From NCBI GenBank assembly GCA_001792535.1, contig MGGS01000001.1, positions 122,882 to 175,657 of the forward strand: a DNA stretch of 52,776 bases, given 5' to 3'. This DNA comes from Candidatus Woesebacteria bacterium RIFCSPHIGHO2_02_FULL_42_20 (lineage in GTDB: Bacteria; Patescibacteriota; Microgenomatia; UBA8517). The notes below the pieces were generated by a model. That model saw only the letters and a list, made by a program, of their open reading frames with translations. It did no database searches and was not told the DNA's origin. A program made the position numbers and the translations under genes. Of the stretch, positions 40,091-48,294 are shown piece after piece; position 1 is the stretch's first letter; every line of letters begins with the position of its first letter.

Positions 40091-40525
40091 CTAGGGGTTG
40101 ATTACGCAGTAGTTGCAAGCCACACCGCATGCACCGCCACAGCCTGGTATACCTGTACAGGCGGTAGCGGGAGCTTCCTCCAAAGCCGCGCAGACTGAGT
40201 AAGTCAAGTTGCCGGCACCCGGAGTGTACAGATATAACCGGGTAGGGCTTTGCGGATCTCCCGGCCTGGCCTGGACATAAACGTTAGTATTGCAACCTTG
40301 ACCGTCCCACACCGCAGCAACCGCTGGCATAGTAGCCGGATAAGTACCACAATCGGCTCTGCGAAACTCAATTGCCGACCTTATCGTCTCCAAATTGGCC
40401 TTTCGTTGCGCGTCCCTTCCTTGAACCCTGGCATTTTGCAGGGCAAACAACGACAAAGTAGCCAGCATCCCAATTATGGTTATTGTCACCAATAGTTCAA
40501 TCAGTGTGAAGCCTTTTTTTAACAT
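40091..40525 (-). CDS. Type IV pilin-like protein (Cys/Gly-rich C-terminus)
   Basis: From the ATG at 40525 the product has 144 residues: MLKKG/FTLIELLVTITIIGMLATLSLFAL followed by NARVQGRDAQRKANLETIRSAIEFRRADCGTYP. The C-terminus has at least six Cys (PGCGGACGVACNYC). A start at 40546 is also in frame but overlaps the upstream gene more and gives an atypically long leader. Confidence 0.88.
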   Translation of the reverse strand: MLKKGFTLIELLVTITIIGMLATLSLFALQNARVQGRDAQRKANLETIRSAIEFRRADCGTYPATMPAVAAVWDGQGCNTNVYVQARPGDPQSPTRLYLYTPGAGNLTYSVCAALEEAPATACTGIPGCGGACGVACNYCVINP

Positions 40526-41025
40526 GGATCTAAAGTTGCCGGACAAGTACTGTTTGTGGGCTCATCTGCCTCAATCACACAACCGGATCTACCAACTGAG
40601 CATGTCACCCAATAGTTCACATTACCTCCAAGGGGGGTCCGTTCCAGTCGCGCCCATAAAACATACTGTGTCGCCGAAGCCGTGCCTCCTGCTGAACCAT
40701 TGGCACTATATTCATAATGATCTGTCCCCTCGGGATCAGTGGAACAACTGGTCAGCTCCACGTAGCCACAAAGTGTGTTGCCCCCGCCTGTATTTATTAT
40801 CGTATCGTTAGTCCCCGGATACAAACTATTATTACGATTTGCAAATTGCTCCAAGGCAGTCTGGTATTGCTTGATATCACTTTTTCTTTGAGTATCCCGA
40901 GCGGATGACCTGGCACCGGTAAAAGAAATCATCACCAGCGTACCCAAAGCAGCAAGTACACCTGCGACAACCAACAACTCGACCAGGGTGAAACCAGCGA
41001 TCTTAAACTCTAAATCTTTAATCAT
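40519..41025 (-). CDS. Type IV pilin-like protein
   Basis: 168 residues: IAG/FTLVELLVVAGVLAALGTLVMISFTGARSSARDTQRKSDIKQYQTALEQFAN. Six Cys lie in the exported domain. It overlaps its neighbours at both ends (four to seven bases), as expected of one operon. Confidence 0.88.
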   Translation of the reverse strand: MIKDLEFKIAGFTLVELLVVAGVLAALGTLVMISFTGARSSARDTQRKSDIKQYQTALEQFANRNNSLYPGTNDTIINTGGGNTLCGYVELTSCSTDPEGTDHYEYSANGSAGGTASATQYVLWARLERTPLGGNVNYWVTCSVGRSGCVIEADEPTNSTCPATLDPC

Positions 41026-41555
41026 AAATCTGTCTTTCTTAATTCATTCTCATATTCATCAATTGATTTATCAAGTGGTGTTTCGCGCCATGCAAGGCCA
41101 AAATTACAAATTTTATTTCCGCAGAGAATATTCCGGGCTACTATTTTCGGATCGTATTCGGCTTCCAATGAGCCTTCAAGACTCGCGTAGACCTGATAAT
41201 AAGCGCCGCTTGAAAGATAATAGTAACGGACACCGCGCCCTCCTTGCGGGTCCTCGGGTAGGGGACTGCCTACAAAGTTATCATTGCCCCACTCGCAACT
41301 TCGAAATATTGGATAATCAAATTTATCGACCAAGCCTGTATCACAACCCACTATTTTGCCTTCATCAGACAGCGGAAAGTAAGCATGCTCTTCCCGGAAA
41401 TTATTGAGCAGATCAGTGATGTTTCTGACGTCCTGTTTGCGTTGCACATCACGGCTACGACGTAGCGAGATCCTTAAATTAAGAACCGTAAACGCAACTA
41501 CCACAATAAGCGTAATCACTATTGCAGTGTACTGATTTTTAGAAAGGGAAAACAC
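41022..41555 (-). CDS. Pilin-like protein without prepilin cleavage motif
   Basis: 177 residues. The N-terminal hydrophobic helix (LSKNQYTAIVITLIVVVAFTVLNL, about 4-27) is followed by RISLRRSRDVQRKQDVRNITDLLNNFREEHAYFP, matching the D-x-QRK helix of the neighbouring pilins. The G/FTxxE cleavage site is missing, so PilD should not process it. It may be a membrane-retained pseudopilin. The exported domain has four Cys. It overlaps pilD by 17 bases. Confidence 0.75.
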   Translation of the reverse strand: MFSLSKNQYTAIVITLIVVVAFTVLNLRISLRRSRDVQRKQDVRNITDLLNNFREEHAYFPLSDEGKIVGCDTGLVDKFDYPIFRSCEWGNDNFVGSPLPEDPQGGRGVRYYYLSSGAYYQVYASLEGSLEAEYDPKIVARNILCGNKICNFGLAWRETPLDKSIDEYENELRKTDL

Positions 41556-42324
41556 TCTTAACTATTGTATCACCAAAAATAAGCACTATAAAAAACGAGG
41601 CAATCATAAAAGGGCCAAAAGCGACTTTTTGCCCTAAGTGGGCCTCACCCAAAAAAAGCAATATGACAGCCAGAGCACCACCAAGAATAAAACTGCCAAA
41701 CATCCAAACAGCGCTAAGCGGAATGCCCAGAATTAAACCGCCAACCAAGGCAAGTTTTACGTCTCCCAAGCCCATTCCTCGCCCACGAGTAAGTATGTGT
41801 AGAAGCAACAAAAAAAGCGCAGATCCAAATCCCGCAAGCAAATTTTCCCAAACGTTAGTGTAGCCTGAAAACAGCAATAAGAGCAATGTAACACTTAAAG
41901 CCAAAAATACCGGTTCGTCGGGAATAATTTGATGCTCCAAGTCAATAACAAGAATTGAAATAGAGATAGAGATAAGAATAAAAATAACTAAATAAAATAA
42001 ATAGTCAGGGAGCAACGTAGTCCAACCCACGTTCAGTCTAACAGCACGGCTGCCAAATAAGGCAACGACAAAAAGAATAGCTGTTCCTAATTCAATTAAA
42101 GGATAGCGAAGTGAAATTTTCTTCTTGCACGAGCGGCATTTACCTTCAAGTAATAAATAAGATAAAAGCGGAATGTTATCAAACCAGGCAATTTTTGATT
42201 TGCATCTGGGACAGACCGACCTGCCTTTTATAATGGACTTACCCCGAGGTTGCCTATATGTGTATGCGCTCAAAAAAGATCCTACTACAAGACCAAACAC
42301 TACAACTGATACTATTGAAAGCAT
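41539..42324 (-). CDS. pilD: Prepilin leader peptidase/N-methyltransferase
   Basis: 261 residues with about eight membrane helices. The N-terminal domain has two Cys pairs, VCPRCKSK and GKCRSCKKKISLRYPLIE, of the methyltransferase zinc region. The catalytic Asp pair is in LVIDLEHQIIPDEP and GMGLGDVKLALVGG. It cleaves and N-methylates the prepilins encoded next to it. Confidence 0.95.
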   Translation of the reverse strand: MLSIVSVVVFGLVVGSFLSAYTYRQPRGKSIIKGRSVCPRCKSKIAWFDNIPLLSYLLLEGKCRSCKKKISLRYPLIELGTAILFVVALFGSRAVRLNVGWTTLLPDYLFYLVIFILISISISILVIDLEHQIIPDEPVFLALSVTLLLLLFSGYTNVWENLLAGFGSALFLLLLHILTRGRGMGLGDVKLALVGGLILGIPLSAVWMFGSFILGGALAVILLFLGEAHLGQKVAFGPFMIASFFIVLIFGDTIVKSVFPF

Positions 42325-42393
42325 TTTATTGACTCCGACACAACCAACGCCAGAACATCAATTAACTTTGTCAATTGCGCCCTGGCGTTAAGG

Positions 42394-42990
42394 TTACTGC
42401 ACAAAGCCCGTTGTTAAAGGTGGGACAAGTGCCGCCGCTGTACCACACCAGAGGCCACCTCTTCCGGCCGCCGTCGAGTAAACAAAGTATGCTAGAGCAG
42501 GTGATGTACATTGAGCTATATTAGCGTTTGCCTCAGCCCTCGTAAATATCACAGCACTAGTACTGTTTCCATCATAACACCAGTCATTTTCTGTTGCAGA
42601 GGCTGCGGTGTCACAAACTGCACCACCTCCCGTCGGTCTCCCAACTGTGGATGGCAACACTTGAACTTCACCAGTTGCCACTAAACAGTCACCTATCCAC
42701 GCATCGTCGGTGTTTATCGGGGATGTCGCACCCGTACAAACAGCGGCTGCTCCCTGATCCGTAGGGTATATACCGTTTCTGGCCGCGGCAAAGGCTTCAA
42801 TCGCGTGCCCCAATTGGGCCACGGTGGACGACCTTCCGGTATCCCTAGTTCTGGCCAACTGCTGCACAGGATTAATGGCAATCAAAACCACGACTGCCAA
42901 AACACCCAAAACAGCCATTACGATCAAAAGTTCCACCAACGTAAAACCTGCCAACGAAGGCAGACCTTTTTTAATTTTCAAATTAGACAG
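42394..42990 (-). CDS. Probable major type IV pilin; non-ATG start
   Basis: About 195-198 residues: LAG/FTLVELLIVMAVLGVLAVVVLIAINPVQQLARTRDTGRSSTVAQLGHAIEAFAAARNGIYP. It is a separate gene with the best Shine-Dalgarno of the locus (AAGGAGGT, 43000-43007). That site is nine bases from an in-frame CTG (42990) but 18 from the TTG at 42981. I place the start at CTG, giving a leader that begins M-S-N-L-K-I-K-K-G; TTG is the alternative. Its strong signal suggests high expression, as for a major pilin. Confidence 0.82.
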   Translation of the reverse strand: MSNLKIKKGLPSLAGFTLVELLIVMAVLGVLAVVVLIAINPVQQLARTRDTGRSSTVAQLGHAIEAFAAARNGIYPTDQGAAAVCTGATSPINTDDAWIGDCLVATGEVQVLPSTVGRPTGGGAVCDTAASATENDWCYDGNSTSAVIFTRAEANANIAQCTSPALAYFVYSTAAGRGGLWCGTAAALVPPLTTGFVQ

Positions 42991-43032
42991 ATTGTATTCA
43001 CCTCCTTCATGTATATATTCAGTATGTAACGA

Positions 43033-44238
43033 TTACAAACTTGTTGTCAAGTTATAAATTGGTAATATGACTGAAATCACCAGAAACCCGACTCCTATCC
43101 CCAAAAAAATCATAATAATAGGCTCAATTGCCGCAGTCAGCGATTTAAGTTTTTGTTCGCTTTCGGTTTCGAAAACATGGCTTACTTTGGCTAAAACTTC
43201 GTCCATTTTGCCCGTTTCCTCACCCACAGAAATCATTTGCGGCAAAATAAAAGGAAAGGCCTCGGCATGCTTTGCAAAGGAATAAGCGATAGGGAAGCCT
43301 TTGGCGACATTTAGACTAATATCATCCATCGCCTGGGCAATGAGGGAGTTTTTAACAACGTCTCTGGTAATTTTAAGGCCGTCGAGAATGGCAACACCGG
43401 AACCGGCCATAAGTGAAAGCGTACTGGTCAATTCCGTCAAAACGACCTGCCTATTGAGTGGCCCAATTATAGGAATTTTTAATAACAGGCTGTCGATAAG
43501 CAATTTCCCTGACTTTGTCTTGGCATAAGTCCTGATTAATAGTATGCCGAAAAAAATACTGACAATAACCAATGGCCAAAACTTTTGAGAAACAGCCGAG
43601 ATTCCAATGAGTAACCTTGTCATAAACGGAAGCTCGGCGTCAAATTGAGAATACAAATCGGTCATTTTGGGGATAACAAAAATAATCATAATCGCCGAAA
43701 CTACAAGCATGCCAATTACGATTATTATCGGGTAAATCAACGCGCTCTTGACTTTTCCTTTAAATTCTTGAGTTTTTTCCAAGTTATCCGACAAGCGCAT
43801 AAGCACCTTATCCAATACCCCGCCGGTTTCACCGGCTCGAACCAGAGCAACATAGGTCGGCGAAAATATCTTGGGGAACCGCGATAGGGAATTTGACAGC
43901 GACTCGCCGCCTTCCACGTCGGCCAGTATTTGGGTAACCAAAGCGGCAAAGCTCGGACTGGACTGCGCGCGCAAAATAACTAAAGCTTCGGTTATCGGCA
44001 AGCCGGCATTTATCATAGTAGACATCTGCCTAGTAAAATTGGTGACATCAGAGGCTGTCACCTTTTTGGTCAACTTGCCAAAAAAAGAAAAGATGTTTTC
44101 CCGAGAGGGTTTAAGATCGATTACCACCAACCCTTTATTTCGAAGCAGTTTGGCAGCAGACCTGTCGTTTACGGCTTCCACTAACCCCGTGACAGTCTTC
44201 CCTAAACTATCTTTTGCCTTATAGCGAAATTTTTTCAT
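43033..44238 (-). CDS. pilC: Type IV pilus inner-membrane platform protein PilC
   Basis: 401 residues with the two T2SSF repeats, each ending in membrane helices: FTRQMSTMINAGLPITEALVILRAQ...GGVLDKVLMRLSDNLEK and TSTLSLMAGSGVAILDGLKITRDV...GEETGKMDEVLAKVSHVFE. The ending EPIIMIFLGIGVGFLVISVILPIYNL is highly typical. It couples the ATPases to pilin insertion. Confidence 0.95.
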   Translation of the reverse strand: MKKFRYKAKDSLGKTVTGLVEAVNDRSAAKLLRNKGLVVIDLKPSRENIFSFFGKLTKKVTASDVTNFTRQMSTMINAGLPITEALVILRAQSSPSFAALVTQILADVEGGESLSNSLSRFPKIFSPTYVALVRAGETGGVLDKVLMRLSDNLEKTQEFKGKVKSALIYPIIIVIGMLVVSAIMIIFVIPKMTDLYSQFDAELPFMTRLLIGISAVSQKFWPLVIVSIFFGILLIRTYAKTKSGKLLIDSLLLKIPIIGPLNRQVVLTELTSTLSLMAGSGVAILDGLKITRDVVKNSLIAQAMDDISLNVAKGFPIAYSFAKHAEAFPFILPQMISVGEETGKMDEVLAKVSHVFETESEQKLKSLTAAIEPIIMIFLGIGVGFLVISVILPIYNLTTSL

Positions 44239-44249
44239 TAAAAGGTTTG

Positions 44250-45320
44250 TTAGGTTTTATCTGACTTAACCAGTCTAATGAGCTCTTCGGGGCGAAGTGA
44301 GTAAGACTGGGCCACTTCCATTGCGACTTTGCCGTCACGCACGAGCTTTGCCAGAGTGTAATCGAGGTTTAACATGCCGACTTCCTGGGAAGTCTGGATA
44401 ATCGAGTCGATCTGGTGCGTTTTCCCATCACGGATGGCCGTTTTTATCGCCGTTGTCGCCAGCATTATCTCGTAAGCAGGGTGGCGCCCGCCGGCCACAG
44501 CCAGAACAAGTCGCATTGAAAAAACCGCCTCAAGGACATTAGACAACTGCAGCTTAACCTGATCCTGCTGGTCTTCCGGAAAGACGTCCACAACACGATC
44601 GATTGTCTGTGCAGCCGAGTTCGTGTGCAGTGTAGCAAAAACCAAATGGCCGGTTTCCGCGACGGTCAGCGCGGAGGCTATTGTTTCGTAGTCCCGCATT
44701 TCCCCAATTAAGACCACGTCGGGGTCTTCCCTCAAAGCCGACCTAAGGGCTGTAGACCACGAATGGGTATCATTGTGCATCTCGCGTTGGCTGATAATGG
44801 CCTGCCTGGGCTTAAAAATAAACTCAATAGGATCTTCAATCGTAATAATGTGAACGGCACGATTGGCATTAATTTCATCAATCATCGCAGCCAGGGTCGT
44901 ACTCTTGCCGTGACCCGTCGGACCGGTTACCAATATCAGTCCTTGGCGCAGGTTTGTAAAACTATGAAGAATTTTGGGCAGCTCCAACTTGTCGATGGCG
45001 GGAATCTCGTAGGGTATCATGCGAAAAGCTACCGACGGCCTGCCGCGCTGGGTATAAGCATTGGCCCGAAACCTTGCTTTTTGGGAAAAATGAAGAGAGA
45101 AGTCAATCTCTTTATTGACCGACAGCCTCCCCAGTTGCTCTGCATTTAGAATCTTTTTGAGGTGTTCATCAACAATCTCGGTAGTCAACACCTCTTCACC
45201 GGGTACCGAATACAAAATCCCGTCTATTCGGATACACGGCGGCGTACCAACGACCAAATGAAGGTCAGAAGCATTCCTGTCGACAGTCAACTGCAATAAT
45301 TGGTTTATGTTCATACTCAT
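44250..45320 (-). CDS. pilT: Type IV pilus retraction ATPase PilT
   Basis: 356 residues. Walker A is GPTGHGKST (about 133-141), the Asp box contains TIEDPIEF, Walker B is DVVLIGEMRD and the His box is GHLVFATLHTNSA. AIRDGKTHQIDSIIQTSQEVGMLNLD is the PilT-specific C-terminal AIRxxK region. It depolymerises the pilus and allows twitching or DNA uptake. It overlaps the pilB stop by four bases. Confidence 0.95.
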   Translation of the reverse strand: MSMNINQLLQLTVDRNASDLHLVVGTPPCIRIDGILYSVPGEEVLTTEIVDEHLKKILNAEQLGRLSVNKEIDFSLHFSQKARFRANAYTQRGRPSVAFRMIPYEIPAIDKLELPKILHSFTNLRQGLILVTGPTGHGKSTTLAAMIDEINANRAVHIITIEDPIEFIFKPRQAIISQREMHNDTHSWSTALRSALREDPDVVLIGEMRDYETIASALTVAETGHLVFATLHTNSAAQTIDRVVDVFPEDQQDQVKLQLSNVLEAVFSMRLVLAVAGGRHPAYEIMLATTAIKTAIRDGKTHQIDSIIQTSQEVGMLNLDYTLAKLVRDGKVAMEVAQSYSLRPEELIRLVKSDKT

Positions 45321-47068
45321 TCCTGACCCACCCGCAAAACCTCCTCCAAACTGGTAATTCCTTCAAGTGCCTTCATATAGCCGTCTTGCTTCAAAGTAAT
45401 CATACCTTCTTCCCTTGCCAATTTTTCAATGTCGCTCGCAGGTCTGCGCTCTAATATCAGTCTACTAATTTTTTCGCTGACAGGCAAAACTTCAAATATG
45501 GCAATCCTGCCTATGTAGCCTGAATTGTCATTTTCTGGCGTAGGTTTACCCCTATACAGCTTAATCTCACGACTTTCAGGAAACAAGGGCCCAAGCACCT
45601 GTTTCATGTCTTCAACGACTTTAGTGGCGGGGATATATTCCTCTTTATTGTTTGTGTCAATTTTGCGCAAAACCCGCTGGGCCACGATGCAAGTCATTGA
45701 AGAGGCAAGCAAAAACGGCTCGGCGTGCATGTCAAGAAGCCGCGGCAAAGCCCCTGCAGCGTCATTGGTGTGTAAGGTGGAAAAAACCAAGTGCCCGGTC
45801 AGTGATGCCTGAATGGCCAAGTCTGCCGTTTCCTGGTCACGAATCTCGCCGACCAAGATCACATTAGGATCTTGGCGCAAAAAAGCGCGTAAACCGGATG
45901 CGAAAGTAAGCCCCACCGACGGGTTAATCTGAATCTGGTTTACACCCGCTATTTTATACTCGACAGGGTCTTCCAAAGTCATTATGTTTACCTTTGGCGT
46001 ATTTATTTTTGAGATTATCGAATAAAGCGTCGTCGTCTTGCCTGACCCTGTAGGCCCGCAAATGGTTATAATGCCGTGGGGGCGCAAAACGGCATCTTCC
46101 AAATTCTTTAAGGCACGGCCACGAAGTCCAAGCTGGGGAAGGTCGGGCACTCCGCCGGACTTTTTAAGCAACCGCAGGACAATTTTTTCCCCCCAGGAGG
46201 TGGGGACGGTCGAGACACGAAGATCAACTTCCTCATCCACAGTCTTAAAATTAAACCTGCCGTCCTGTGGAATCCGTTTCTCGTCAATCTTCATCCCGGA
46301 GAGAATTTTAATCCTGGAAACTATTGCATCATGCAACGCTTTAGGTATAGTCAGCTTCTCCTGAAGTATACCGTCTATCCGGTAGCGCACCCGGGTAGAC
46401 TTTTCCTGGGGTTCAAGATGAATGTCGGAGGCCCTGGACTTAACCGAAAACTCCATGATATGGTTAACAATTTCGGTGGTCTTCTCCTGCCTGATTACAC
46501 CTGTCGCAACCGACAGATCGAGCGTTTTAAGCCGTGAGTCATCAGGCGCCACTTCTTTTAAAGCAGCCGTTACCTGTTGGGAAAGCGAAGTTGCGTACCT
46601 TACCGAAATAAAGTCGACTATTTTGGCCCTCTCGGCAGTCAGTGGCTTAATGCGCATACCAGTCTTTTGTTCGACAAACTCGATCGCCGTTAAATCCAGA
46701 GGGTCTGCCATGGCAATAGTCAAAATTTTTAGATTACGGTCAACGTCGAGCGGAAAAACCAAAAAGCGCTCGGCAACCTCTTTGGGTAGAGCAGACAAGG
46801 CATCGGGATTAACGGGAGATGAGGAAAGATCGACAAACGGTACGTTATAGTAGGCGGCTTTGGCCTTCGTCAATTCCTCCTCGGAGACCATGTTTTGGTC
46901 ACAGAGAATGTCTTCCTGGCTTTTTCCGGACTGCACTTCAGCCAGTTTGACCTGTTCTCCCCGCTGGCTTGTCAAGGATCCTTGTGTCACCAATACATCA
47001 ACCAAAGAAGGAGTATCATCCGTCGTGTCACTTTTTTGAACTTGTTTGGCAGGCATGCTAACAATCAT
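45317..47068 (-). CDS. pilB: Type IV pilus extension ATPase PilB
   Basis: From the ATG at 47068 the product has 583 residues. An N-terminal MshEN-like domain (about 20-165) may bind c-di-GMP-type signals. The ATPase has Walker A GPTGSGKTT, Asp box TLEDPVEYKI, Walker B NVILVGEIRD and His box GHLVFSTLHTNDAAG. The zinc-binding four-Cys motif of typical PilB appears to be missing: the region after RKIDTNNKEEYIP has none. The TTG at 47086 is an alternative upstream start. It is the first gene of the pilus locus. Confidence 0.94.
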   Translation of the reverse strand: MIVSMPAKQVQKSDTTDDTPSLVDVLVTQGSLTSQRGEQVKLAEVQSGKSQEDILCDQNMVSEEELTKAKAAYYNVPFVDLSSSPVNPDALSALPKEVAERFLVFPLDVDRNLKILTIAMADPLDLTAIEFVEQKTGMRIKPLTAERAKIVDFISVRYATSLSQQVTAALKEVAPDDSRLKTLDLSVATGVIRQEKTTEIVNHIMEFSVKSRASDIHLEPQEKSTRVRYRIDGILQEKLTIPKALHDAIVSRIKILSGMKIDEKRIPQDGRFNFKTVDEEVDLRVSTVPTSWGEKIVLRLLKKSGGVPDLPQLGLRGRALKNLEDAVLRPHGIITICGPTGSGKTTTLYSIISKINTPKVNIMTLEDPVEYKIAGVNQIQINPSVGLTFASGLRAFLRQDPNVILVGEIRDQETADLAIQASLTGHLVFSTLHTNDAAGALPRLLDMHAEPFLLASSMTCIVAQRVLRKIDTNNKEEYIPATKVVEDMKQVLGPLFPESREIKLYRGKPTPENDNSGYIGRIAIFEVLPVSEKISRLILERRPASDIEKLAREEGMITLKQDGYMKALEGITSLEEVLRVGQE

Positions 47069-47096
47069 CTTGACACAACCGACCAAAAATTACAAA

Positions 47097-47597
47097 ATGG
47101 AAGTTGTGAGTAATAAAATTTTAATTGCACTCATAGGCGTTCTCTTTATCTTTTCAATTGGAGCCTCTGTTGCTATTTATAAATACAATAGTTCCAAGAA
47201 GTCACAAAGTAATTCTGCACCAAAATACCAGGACTTAAGGGTTGAGCAAAAGTTGACCGAGGCTCTCAAAAAGCCTCAAGAAAGTGCGCCCAAAGAAGAG
47301 AAGCAGGAATACAAAGAACTCGTTGCCGAAGTGGCGGTGGAGGGTAGTCTTATAGACATCACCGGCTGCAATCCGGATCCACTTGTCATGCAGATTACAA
47401 ACAATGGAGTTTTTTCCGTTAAAAACAGTGACCCCAATGAGCACTCATTTGAAATAGAGGATTCTGTCTTTACAATCCCGGCTTCAAACCAAACTGCACT
47501 TACCGCCGGTTTTGGCTTCAAGCGGGGGCCGGGTATCTACACCTATACCTGCGATGGGTCGGGCCAGCCAGTAGGCGCCCTATATATCACAGAGTAG
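47097..47597 (+). CDS. Membrane-anchored cupredoxin-like protein with missing copper ligands
   Basis: One membrane helix (about 6-27) and a Lys/Glu/Gln-rich spacer precede a C-terminal domain that resembles a cupredoxin: ITGCNPDPLVMQITNNGVFSVKNSDPNEHSFEIED...PGIYTYTCDGSGQPVGALYIT. The first His and the Cys are in place, but the second His and the Met of the usual C-x(n)-H-x(n)-M loop are not. Copper binding is therefore doubtful. The gene diverges from pilB. The GTG at 47106 is another plausible start. Confidence 0.65.
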   Translation: MEVVSNKILIALIGVLFIFSIGASVAIYKYNSSKKSQSNSAPKYQDLRVEQKLTEALKKPQESAPKEEKQEYKELVAEVAVEGSLIDITGCNPDPLVMQITNNGVFSVKNSDPNEHSFEIEDSVFTIPASNQTALTAGFGFKRGPGIYTYTCDGSGQPVGALYITE

Positions 47598-47604
47598 TTG
47601 CTTC

Positions 47605-47632
47605 TTGAAAAGCCCATGCACACCTGTATAAT
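47605..47632 (+). promoter_or_regulatory. Promoter of a short transcription unit
   Basis: TTGAAA (47605-47610), 16-base spacer, TATAAT (47627-47632). It starts right after the cupredoxin-like gene. Confidence 0.65.
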
Positions 47633-47638
47633 AGTATA

Positions 47639-47732
47639 TGTGATGAAGGTTCCCATTACACTTTTGGAATTTATAATTGAAAGGGTTTTGATAAACACCC
47701 TTAAAATTTCACCCCGCAACCGCGGGGTTTTT
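47639..47732 (+). ncRNA. Candidate small RNA (about 94 nt), promoter-to-terminator unit
   Basis: The predicted transcript runs from a near-consensus promoter to a GC-rich terminator. It contains an internal hairpin (AAGGGT ... ACCCTT, about 47683-47704). An ATG at 47643 opens a frame, but it would pass through the terminator, so a noncoding RNA or leader is preferred. The following gene has a separate promoter (47761-47790). No known RNA family was recognised. Confidence 0.42.
47712..47732 (+). terminator. Intrinsic terminator
   Basis: CCCCGC, loop AACC, GCGGGG followed by TTTTT. Confidence 0.82.
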
Positions 47733-47760
47733 AATGCACAAAATTATACCTATAGTTTAG

Positions 47761-47790
47761 TTGAAACTTTGGAGAGATGTATGTTATTAT
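47761..47790 (+). promoter_or_regulatory. Promoter of the 159-aa/578-aa gene pair
   Basis: TTGAAA (47761-47766), 18-base spacer, TATTAT (47785-47790). A small hairpin (AGGCTATTAGCCT, 47791-47803) lies in the short leader. Confidence 0.5.
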
Positions 47791-47812
47791 AGGCTATTAG
47801 CCTTTAAGTACA

Positions 47813-48292
47813 ATGTCAGCTTTTTCAAGAGAAAATTTTCTAAAACTTGCCGGTATAGCAAGTATTGCGTTAGGGACAAAGTTAAGTTTGGATGGGTTAG
47901 GCGTGCAGAACAAAACGAGGCAACCGGAAGGTTGGTATCCTGTCGAAATCAAAGTAAACGAACCCATGCCCGCACCTTTTTTACTCTACAGAGACGATGC
48001 TTTTTCGGTTGACAAAGGTAATTCCGAACTTCAAATCATACTCTCATCCGACAAACTTTTTTCCGTATCAGGTTTTCAGATTCCAATGGCTCCAACCAGA
48101 CAAGGCGATGGCACTTACATTTTTAAGCTTAACTACTTTACAATTGACGACAAAACTCTTGAAATACCACCGGACAAAAGATTAATAATAGACACAAGTG
48201 GCACAGCTGTAAAAATAGAAGCCGTACTCATCTCAGAGACCCAAGTTCCGAATATTGTCAAAATTGGCTACTTCCCATCAGAGACCAAGTAA
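47813..48292 (+). CDS. Exported protein of unknown function with Tat-like N-terminus
   Basis: 159 residues. The N-terminus FSRENFLKLAGIASIALG looks like a twin-arginine signal in which the second Arg is Glu, so Tat export is doubtful, but a signal or anchor function is likely. The remainder is beta-rich: WYPVEIKVNEPMPAPFLLYRDDAFSV, LQIILSSDKLFSVSGFQIPMAP and PPDKRLIIDTSGTAVKIEAVLISE. No family recognised. The 578-aa gene follows after two bases, so the two probably act together. Confidence 0.65.
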   Translation: MSAFSRENFLKLAGIASIALGTKLSLDGLGVQNKTRQPEGWYPVEIKVNEPMPAPFLLYRDDAFSVDKGNSELQIILSSDKLFSVSGFQIPMAPTRQGDGTYIFKLNYFTIDDKTLEIPPDKRLIIDTSGTAVKIEAVLISETQVPNIVKIGYFPSETK

Positions 48293-48294
48293 GA

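Noticed and set aside
47598-47792. 64-codon frame between the cupredoxin-like and 159-aa genes
   Set aside because: It reads through a strong terminator, and the composition is not gene-like; kept only as a possible alternative to the small RNA.
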